Source of the DNA: Stenotrophobium sp040387055
GTDB lineage: Bacteria; Pseudomonadota; Gammaproteobacteria; Nevskiales; Nevskiaceae
Length of the DNA: 38,793 nucleotides
Direction of reading: 5' to 3'
NCBI GenBank assembly: GCA_040387055.1
Contig: JAZKEM010000183.1
Span: 1-38,793, forward strand
In this document: positions 32,106 through 38,793 of the stretch, piece after piece
How the letters are laid out: every line of letters starts with the position of its first letter
Position numbering within the stretch: the stretch's first letter is position 1
Made by a program: the position numbers and the translations under genes
The notes under the pieces: model-generated
Told to the model about the DNA's origin: nothing
The model's database searches: none
The model's input: the letters and a program-made list of their open reading frames with translations, nothing else

Positions 32106-34256
32106 CTATCGACTGCCGGGACCTCTTTTCTCACTAACGGTTGCGCGAACTTCGAAGGACACGGCGTCGACTTCTTTCCCGTCTTTGGATAAAACCTGCA
32201 AACGATGCCGTCCTGGACGCGGAACCCAGAGTTGTTTCTTTGCCGCCATACCAATGTCGCGCCCGTCCAGAACCCATCGTGCATTGCCCGCACCTTCTGC
32301 TTCAAAGAGCACGTTCTGTTTTGATGCGGGAATATCCGGATCCAGCGCTGCGATCATGCCGTTAGCGGGGGCGCGAATATGCGCACGCCCCAAACCTGTG
32401 GGCGTTGCACGAATCTCGCTAAGCTCGGTGCCATCGATGAACCATTCATTGCGAGCCGGTTCTTCGTGATCATGAAACGTGATGCGTGATTGCACGATTC
32501 CGGATGGCGCCTTAGGTGATGCAGGCTCGCTCCCACGCGACAAGGCCGTGATGATTTCCAGCCAAGCAGGCGCAGCACCAGTGACACCAGACACGTTGTG
32601 CATTGGATCGCCTTCAAAGTTACCGACCCATACTGCAACGGTGTAACGCGTGCTGTAACCGATGCACCAGTTATCGCGCATATTTTTACTGGTGCCAGTT
32701 TTGACTGCACTCCAGAACGGCGTCGACAACGGAGAATCCAAACCGAAGCTCGCGGCTCTGGCGCCGTTGTCCGACAAAATACTTCCGACAAGATAAGCCG
32801 CCTCTGGCGAAATAACTTGCGTTGGCGCGGCGCGTTCATCGCCTGCTCTCAGACGAACAGGTGACCAACGTCCGGCATTCGCCAAGGTGCGATAAGCATT
32901 CGCCTGCTCAAGCAAACTGACTTCTGGAGCACCGAGTGCCAGCGAGAAGCCGTAAAACTCTCCTGATTCAGTCAGACCGTTTCGATAACCGATATCGTGC
33001 AAACGATCGCGGAATGGCTCCAGGCCCACCAACAGTAAGGTGCGCACTGCGGGGACATTCAAAGATCCAGCCAGTGCTGAACGCACACTCACGTGCCCAC
33101 GAAATTCATGATCGTAGTTCTGAGGAATGTAGAGACCCGCGCCGGTTTCCAGATTGACTGGACTGTCATCCAGCAACGACGCGGGTGTCAGTAAACGTTG
33201 TTCAAAAGCCAGGCTGTATAGAAATGGCTTGAGTGTGGAACCCGCTTGACGCAACGCACTCACACCATCGACCGCCCACGCGGTTGAAGAAGGCCCTGCA
33301 CTGCCGACATAAGCGAGGACGTCGCCCGTCTCGTTATCCAGCACTACAGCCGCCGCATCGCGAACTTCGGCTGCTGAAAGCGCAGAGAGTTGTGTTGCGA
33401 GCGCAGCGTATACAAGATTTTGAGTCGCGAGATCGACCGTACTGCTGACACGTTCGCCACCACGATGAACCAGAGCACGCGCAAGATGCGGTGCCAATGA
33501 TTCGTTCATGGATGGCTTGAGTCCCCTGACCAACGCACTCGTCGCCACTTGCACATAAGGAGCGCAGTTACTCTCAGCTGCTATGCGACAGGCACGCGCA
33601 GCAATCACCGACGCATTGGCTGCTGGGTTACGTAGCAAAGCAGCCAGTACTGCGCCTTCGTAACGATTCAAATGTGCCGCCGATTTTCCAAACATGGCAG
33701 TCGATGCAGTCTGCACACCCAACCATTCGCTGCGAAAGCTGACGAGGTTGAAATAGGCTTCGAGTATCTGCGGCTTGGTCCATGACGATTCAATCTGCCA
33801 AGCCACACGCATCTGTCGCCATTTTTGCTTGAGCCCGCGACGGCCACGCTGAGCCATTAACTCCGGATCAATTTTCGCTGCCAGCTGCATTGTGATCGTG
33901 CTGGCACCACGGCGAATGCGATGCAGTGCGTAATCACGCAGACCGCCCAGTAGCGCAATGCCATCGACGCCACCATGCGTATCAAATCGATGATCTTCGG
34001 CCTGGCGCACAGGATCAATCACTGCTGGCGAGATTTGATCCAAGCTCACCCAACCGACACAACGTCGGCCATATTCCATGCGAACCTGCGCCAACACATC
34101 GCCATGACGATCTAACAGCCAAGCATCAGAAGGCTGGTAATCCTTCTTCACCTGCGCGAAATCAGGTGGCGACGGCGGCGCTGTCAGGTACCAGCTAGCA
34201 AGACCAAGCGCCAGCAATACTCCGACAACGCCAACCGCGATGAACCTTTTTCTCAA
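32106..34256 (-). CDS. pbpC: Penicillin-binding protein 1C
   Basis: 716 residues. A TM anchor (about 5-24) is followed by a GT51 transglycosylase domain (about 45-230: RQAEDHRFDTHGG with E87, and ASTITMQLA), a transpeptidase domain (about 290-560: GSTLKPF with S340, SLN, and VKTGTSKN near 519) and the C-terminal BiPBP_C beta domain (about 630-716) that marks PBP1C. It polymerises and can crosslink peptidoglycan; PBP1C is thought to act in repair together with alpha-2-macroglobulin. The start is a TTG that overlaps the stop of the macroglobulin gene (TTGA), so translation is coupled, as in the yfhM-pbpC arrangement of E. coli. Confidence 0.94.
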   Translation of the reverse strand: MRKRFIAVGVVGVLLALGLASWYLTAPPSPPDFAQVKKDYQPSDAWLLDRHGDVLAQVRMEYGRRCVGWVSLDQISPAVIDPVRQAEDHRFDTHGGVDGIALLGGLRDYALHRIRRGASTITMQLAAKIDPELMAQRGRRGLKQKWRQMRVAWQIESSWTKPQILEAYFNLVSFRSEWLGVQTASTAMFGKSAAHLNRYEGAVLAALLRNPAANASVIAARACRIAAESNCAPYVQVATSALVRGLKPSMNESLAPHLARALVHRGGERVSSTVDLATQNLVYAALATQLSALSAAEVRDAAAVVLDNETGDVLAYVGSAGPSSTAWAVDGVSALRQAGSTLKPFLYSLAFEQRLLTPASLLDDSPVNLETGAGLYIPQNYDHEFRGHVSVRSALAGSLNVPAVRTLLLVGLEPFRDRLHDIGYRNGLTESGEFYGFSLALGAPEVSLLEQANAYRTLANAGRWSPVRLRAGDERAAPTQVISPEAAYLVGSILSDNGARAASFGLDSPLSTPFWSAVKTGTSKNMRDNWCIGYSTRYTVAVWVGNFEGDPMHNVSGVTGAAPAWLEIITALSRGSEPASPKAPSGIVQSRITFHDHEEPARNEWFIDGTELSEIRATPTGLGRAHIRAPANGMIAALDPDIPASKQNVLFEAEGAGNARWVLDGRDIGMAAKKQLWVPRPGRHRLQVLSKDGKEVDAVSFEVRATVSEKRGPGSR

Positions 34257-37200
34257 GGCGATTGAACCTTAAGTGGAGGATTCGGCAGTTCACCAAACAT
34301 TTCCGGCGCGTACATGGCTTCGACGCGAGTCGTCGGCATCTGGAAGTCGCCAGGCGTATTCAGGCGGATGGTGTATTCCAGACTGAATTTCCCTTTCGGA
34401 ACGAACTCGTAATACGCACGATAGCTGTCTTGACGTTTCTCTTCGTACGCAAGCCAAGCCGCGCCATCGCGCTTTTGTCCGCGAGATAAGAGCGCTGAAT
34501 CACCACCAAGGCCAGACCCCAGAATCATCGCGCCGGGTGGAACCGGATCATCAATAGCGACCCAAGTCATATCCGTCTGCGCATCAATATCCAGACGCAC
34601 CTTCCAAACATCGCCGCGAACATAGCCCTTGCCCTTCACTTCCACAGGCGTGATGGTTTTCTCGACGCGGTATCCAGTCGACAGCGGCTGCTTCAACGGA
34701 ATCGCCGCACGTGATTGCACGATGGCCCAGGGCGCACCACTACCGTTTTGTGTCAGCGATAAATTCGCCGCACCTTCTGGCCACGCAAAATCGATTTCTC
34801 CGCTTGGAGATTTCCAGTCGTGCTGTTTCTTCTCCTCACCCATTGCAGCTTGCACTGAACCCTGCACTGGCTCTTTCTGGAATTTCTCAGCAAATCGCTG
34901 CGCGGTTAAAACGCCCCATGCATTCGCCAGCGTCGTATCCCAATGACCACGCTTCTGACGCTGCCATGCACCGCGCCACAAGCGCGGCAGATCGGCCTGC
35001 CACTCTGGTGTGTTCAGCACACGCAGGACGGCGATGTTCGCATTGCGATCAGCGCTGGCCATCAGCCACCACCAAGCATCATCCTGTTCAGTCGAGAACG
35101 TCATGATCGTGCCTTGGAAATTGATTCGTGACCGCAGAATCTGCAAAGCCTGCTTAAGACGCTCATCGCCTTTCTCAATACCTTGCACGCGTTGCAGCAC
35201 GCCAACCCAATCGAGCAGCGCAGAGGTCGGCAACAGATTCGACTGGAACTGAAGCACATTGACCCATTCAGGCTGCACTGCGTCGTAACGCGCTAAAGCT
35301 TCCAGCGCAGCGAGCTTGCGTTCCGTCTGGTCTTCACGATTCAGCGGATTGCCGCGTTGCAGACGACCCTGCACGAATGCCTGCAGCGCCTCGATCATGC
35401 GCTTGCGCGGATCGGCTGCGATCTCCCACTTCTTCTCATGCGTGATCGCGAGAACATAGGCGGTCAAAGAATCACTACCTTCCAGCCACTGCGCCGGGTA
35501 GTAGCGCAGCAGACCACTGCGATCCAGAAACACCGGCATATCTGACTTCACGCTCTCCCAAGCAATAGCGTCATCCATTGCAATCGCACGTGATAGACGC
35601 TGCTCGATGCAATTCCATGGATAGACGCCCATGTAGTCGCGTACGCCATCAAGTGAACCACCCAGCTGGCTCATCAATTCAACGTGAATACCGCCGCGTC
35701 CGGGCACTGCATCTTCCGGGCGCTGTACAGACAACTGATACGGCTTATCGAGTTGCGTCAGCGTCGCTTGATAGACACGAACTGGATAGGCCTGCATCAC
35801 TGTCTGTTTCGTCTTCACACGATCTGCAGCTGTGCCTGCGGCTGCACGAACTTCCCAGTTCAGTTCACGGCTATTAATCGGAACCGTAATATCCCAGCTC
35901 GCTTCACGCGCCTCACCCGCAGGAATATCCAGCACACGTTCAGGCAAAGCATTGCCTTGCATCGTGGCATTAACGGAGGTGTGCATCGCGGCGTTCGTCG
36001 CATTGCGAACGGTATAAGCCGCACGGAACTGATCACCCTCGCGCACAACAACCGGCATTGCAGGAACCAGTTCCAGATCCTGGTGCGTGCGTATCGACGC
36101 AGTGCCAGTACCGAATTGCCCAGCGCCCAAGCTTGCTACGGCAACGAGTCTGAAGGACGTCAGCGCATCGTTCAGTGGAACCGAAATCGTCGCTTGCCCT
36201 TGGTTGTCGAGCTTTACGCGGCCTTTCCATAACAACAAGGTGTCAAACACTTCACGTGCTCCGGATCGACCACCACCACCGCCAGGCGGCGCAGTCTTAC
36301 GACCGTACTGACGTTTACCAACGACTTGAAGTTGCGCAGTCGAGGTCAGCACGGACAAAGGCCGCGGCGCCATCATGGCCTGGAGGATGTTCCATGTTTC
36401 ATTCGGCTGGAGTTCCAGCAAAGCATCATCAACTGCAGCGAATGCAATCTCACCGCCTTTTGCAGGCTGGCCATCAGGCGCCTTCACCGTTACAACAACA
36501 GTGGCTTTGTCGCGAATCTGATAGGTCGGCTTATCAGAACTAACATCAACCTGTAGTCGATGCGCTTTGAGTCCGACTGAAATATTAGCGATACCCAAAC
36601 GGAACGCCGGCCTCGAAAGATCCGTTAAAGAAGTCGGTGGCACCGCTTTGTCTTTCGACACTGGCTCCGGTTTTACAGGCTGTAACTTTGCAAGGAACCC
36701 TCGCGCAGCCCCAGCAAGGTTCTGCAGCCAATCATCCGTAGGTCGACCACGCACTGCGAGCACAGACACAAAAACGTTCGGCGCATAGTTGCCCTTCAAC
36801 GGCACTTCAATAATGGGCTTCTCACCTTCCAGCTTGGTAACGAACTGCTCAAGCACACCTTCACGCTCAACCGTGACCAGCGCATTCGCACTACGGAATG
36901 GCATGCGCACTTGGAAGCGTGCGACTTCACCTGGCTGATATTCTTTTTTCTCGGGCAGCAAGTCCATACGGTCATTCGCCTGCTGCGAGAACCACCAGTC
37001 GTCTTTACCCGCAACCCATACGGATAGAACTGATCGCGCTTCCTTGCCCTTGGCATCACGTGCTTTGGCTTGCAGGACAATTTCGCCTGAAACACCGGGG
37101 GCGAAATGACATTTCGCCATGCCTAATTCGTCGGAAACCGCCACGCAAGTCATTGGCAATCGTTTGATCTTGCGCGTGTGTGCGTAGGAGTAGAACCCGC

Positions 37201-38793
37201 CAATCAAACGCTTGCGATACGAATGCGTCTCCTGCTGAAAGATTTCAACGTTAACCGGAACCTTCGAGAGTGGAACGCCTTTTGTATTCAGTACCGCAAT
37301 ACGCACATTGACATCATCGCTGGAAGAAACCCAACCTTCTGTTTTCAATCCCACGGTGACGGCTGAGGGCCAGAGTGGAACACGGCGAGCCACCGTCAAG
37401 ACCTGACCATTGGGGTCGCTGTATTCCATTTCAGCCAGCAACTCTTGCGCGCTCTTCACCAAAGGCAGAGGAGCCGTCACTCGCACAGCACCCATCTTGT
37501 CTAAGGTCAGCGGGATGGTCTGTGCGGGCTGAGCTTGCTGGCCTGTAGCCCGCGTTCCCTGATCATCGAACTCATCGAAAGCGCCGCCTTCAGAAGTTTC
37601 CACCAAGCCTTCACGTACCGCCTCTCCACCAAAATTGAATTCGTCGTAATGCTTAAAACTGATGACGCGAGGCTGTATCAGCGTACGAAGCTTTACTGGC
37701 AAATTGGCTGCACCACCACCGGAGAGATAGTTAACTTGCAGATCTAGCGTTGCAGAACTTGCGGCTACCAACGGTGCTTTCGGAATTTGAATTTGCGCGC
37801 GTGCGGTTGGCAATTTGAACTGCTCAACTCGGAATTGACCGCTGTTGATCGATGCATTGCCCTGCTTCAGGCTCATCTGATAAATGCCCAGCGGCGCATC
37901 CTTGGGAATGACCCATTGGTTCTCACCAATACCGATCGCATCCATTTTCAGTGGCAGCTCAAAAGTCTTACCACTGCCCTCATGCATGATCACCAACTGA
38001 TTGGGCATTGCTTTGGGCAGGCGCAAACCACTGCTGGTTGGCTCACGCACATAGTGCTTCATCGAAACCGTTTCGCCTGCGTGATACAAGGCGCGGTCCA
38101 GCACGGTGTGGTTATAACTCTGCGCATCACCATAGAGGCTGCTGGCAATATTGCCGAAGTCAGATGGCGCAATGCCTTCGTTCCAAGAACTCAATACAAA
38201 GCTGAAATCACTGCCTTCACGAGCGCTAACCAAGAGCTCTGGCGATGATCCGCCTGTACAACTGACCCACTGCCGCGGTGGCGGCAGGCTTTCTGTCACG
38301 CGAGCGATGCCATTGCGATCTGACTGGCCCCTCCACAGAACAGCGCCGCTGCAGGCATTTAATACCGAAACAGTGGCATTGCCCACTGAAGAGCCGTCAT
38401 GCAAGCGCGTGACCCACACGCTTGATGATTCGATGCCCCATTGAAAATGCACCGAGAGATCCGTTACTAGCGCCATCGTCGGAACGTAATAAGGTTTGTT
38501 CTTGCCGTGTAGAGCCTGGCCAAGTTTCGGACTCTCCAATTCCACAACGTAGAGACCCGCATTTTTTAAATCGATCGGAGCCACTTCAAAGACTCGCGCA
38601 CCCAGCGGCTTGATCACTGGCAAAGATTTAGCTTTTGGATCGCCCTTCAATACTGAATTTGTGCCCGGCAGTATTTCCCCGCCCTCACTCCATTCACTCT
38701 GAGTGGCTTTGCGTATCCGACTAATCCATTCGTATATATCTTGCTCGCGCTCAATCCGACGACTGCGCGCCGCAATCGTTACCGATCCCATCG
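34253..38793 (-). CDS. Bacterial alpha-2-macroglobulin (YfhM-like), partial at the window edge
   Basis: At least 1512 residues; the N-terminus, including any signal and lipobox, is beyond the right edge, and the Met at 38791 is probably internal. Visible are MG-type beta domains with YHAGETVSMKHYVREP and ADGQPAKGGEIAFAAVDD-like strands, a Pro/Gly-rich region before REVFDTLLLWKGRV, and the thioester motif GVYPWNCIEQR (Cys at residue 1061 of the visible part), followed by the helical thioester domain and a C-terminal receptor-like domain. The CxEQ motif means it can covalently trap attacking proteases in the periplasm. Coupled to pbpC by a four-base overlap: protease trapping plus wall repair. 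Confidence 0.93.
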   Translation of the reverse strand, partial: MGSVTIAARSRRIEREQDIYEWISRIRKATQSEWSEGGEILPGTNSVLKGDPKAKSLPVIKPLGARVFEVAPIDLKNAGLYVVELESPKLGQALHGKNKPYYVPTMALVTDLSVHFQWGIESSSVWVTRLHDGSSVGNATVSVLNACSGAVLWRGQSDRNGIARVTESLPPPRQWVSCTGGSSPELLVSAREGSDFSFVLSSWNEGIAPSDFGNIASSLYGDAQSYNHTVLDRALYHAGETVSMKHYVREPTSSGLRLPKAMPNQLVIMHEGSGKTFELPLKMDAIGIGENQWVIPKDAPLGIYQMSLKQGNASINSGQFRVEQFKLPTARAQIQIPKAPLVAASSATLDLQVNYLSGGGAANLPVKLRTLIQPRVISFKHYDEFNFGGEAVREGLVETSEGGAFDEFDDQGTRATGQQAQPAQTIPLTLDKMGAVRVTAPLPLVKSAQELLAEMEYSDPNGQVLTVARRVPLWPSAVTVGLKTEGWVSSSDDVNVRIAVLNTKGVPLSKVPVNVEIFQQETHSYRKRLIGGFYSYAHTRKIKRLPMTCVAVSDELGMAKCHFAPGVSGEIVLQAKARDAKGKEARSVLSVWVAGKDDWWFSQQANDRMDLLPEKKEYQPGEVARFQVRMPFRSANALVTVEREGVLEQFVTKLEGEKPIIEVPLKGNYAPNVFVSVLAVRGRPTDDWLQNLAGAARGFLAKLQPVKPEPVSKDKAVPPTSLTDLSRPAFRLGIANISVGLKAHRLQVDVSSDKPTYQIRDKATVVVTVKAPDGQPAKGGEIAFAAVDDALLELQPNETWNILQAMMAPRPLSVLTSTAQLQVVGKRQYGRKTAPPGGGGGRSGAREVFDTLLLWKGRVKLDNQGQATISVPLNDALTSFRLVAVASLGAGQFGTGTASIRTHQDLELVPAMPVVVREGDQFRAAYTVRNATNAAMHTSVNATMQGNALPERVLDIPAGEAREASWDITVPINSRELNWEVRAAAGTAADRVKTKQTVMQAYPVRVYQATLTQLDKPYQLSVQRPEDAVPGRGGIHVELMSQLGGSLDGVRDYMGVYPWNCIEQRLSRAIAMDDAIAWESVKSDMPVFLDRSGLLRYYPAQWLEGSDSLTAYVLAITHEKKWEIAADPRKRMIEALQAFVQGRLQRGNPLNREDQTERKLAALEALARYDAVQPEWVNVLQFQSNLLPTSALLDWVGVLQRVQGIEKGDERLKQALQILRSRINFQGTIMTFSTEQDDAWWWLMASADRNANIAVLRVLNTPEWQADLPRLWRGAWQRQKRGHWDTTLANAWGVLTAQRFAEKFQKEPVQGSVQAAMGEEKKQHDWKSPSGEIDFAWPEGAANLSLTQNGSGAPWAIVQSRAAIPLKQPLSTGYRVEKTITPVEVKGKGYVRGDVWKVRLDIDAQTDMTWVAIDDPVPPGAMILGSGLGGDSALLSRGQKRDGAAWLAYEEKRQDSYRAYYEFVPKGKFSLEYTIRLNTPGDFQMPTTRVEAMYAPEMFGELPNPPLKVQSP

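Noticed and set aside
36796..37095. Alternative frames inside the alpha-2-macroglobulin and other long genes
   Set aside because: They are shadows with Arg/His/Ser-rich translations and no start signals.
1..38793. CRISPR arrays, tRNA/rRNA genes, insertion sequences, prophage
   Set aside because: No regularly spaced repeats, cloverleaf genes, transposase or phage proteins were seen; the only repeated DNA is the four promoter-leader units and within-gene repeats.

Overview
The window looks like chromosome from a Gram-negative proteobacterium, most likely a betaproteobacterium or a related gammaproteobacterium. This rests on the many signal peptides and lipoboxes, an RND/MmpL exporter, OmpA and DUF3034 envelope proteins, sigma-54 promoters, a NasT-like ANTAR regulator, NsrR, and a PBP1C/alpha-2-macroglobulin pair. 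I see no rRNA, tRNA, CRISPR array, insertion sequence or prophage. One 10-base run of N (5126-5135) marks an assembly gap inside a gene.

Layout. 1-2.8 kb: a Lys/Ala-rich SWIB-domain protein, a secreted or anchored protein of unknown function, and a MazG-like pyrophosphohydrolase. 2.8-6.6 kb: an MmpL/RND transporter behind a Tat-exported DUF1329 protein. 6.7-14.7 kb: housekeeping and envelope enzymes, namely DbpA helicase, a large GH18 / polysaccharide deacetylase / GT2 fusion, Tex, and a secreted PLD-like nuclease. 15-16.5 kb: an endoglycoceramidase-like GH5 whose signal peptide is cut by an in-frame stop.

16.7-31 kb holds the most striking content. Four transcription units each start with a sigma-54 promoter (TGGCAT-N5-TTGCT) followed by the same kind of RNA leader: an initial hairpin, two short hairpins with six-base loops (the second always GGAC-ANNGAC-GTCC), and a terminator-like hairpin. 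In three copies the closing strand of the second hairpin is also the first strand of the terminator, so the two folds exclude each other. This is the architecture expected of targets of ANTAR antiterminators, and a NasT-type ANTAR response regulator (28898-29488) lies between the third and fourth leader. The controlled genes are not nitrate-assimilation genes. They are (1) an operon of secreted TPR proteins and a lipoprotein (16905-22444); (2) a secreted Gly/Leu-rich repeat protein (22680-23345), followed by an OmpA lipoprotein fused to a blue-copper domain; (3) on the minus strand, DUF3034 outer-membrane protein, exported truncated hemoglobin, Tat-exported FMN-binding protein, PepSY membrane protein and ApbE flavinyltransferase (28596-24625); and (4) a small membrane or lipoprotein ORF plus a periplasmic protein (30303-30988). 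An NsrR-type Fe-S/NO sensor is divergent from the ANTAR gene. I infer a locally encoded regulon that builds an envelope redox apparatus with flavin, heme and copper parts. Its substrate cannot be read from the sequence.

31-38.8 kb: two small genes of unknown function, then PBP1C translationally coupled to a bacterial alpha-2-macroglobulin with an intact CIEQ thioester motif, which runs off the right edge.
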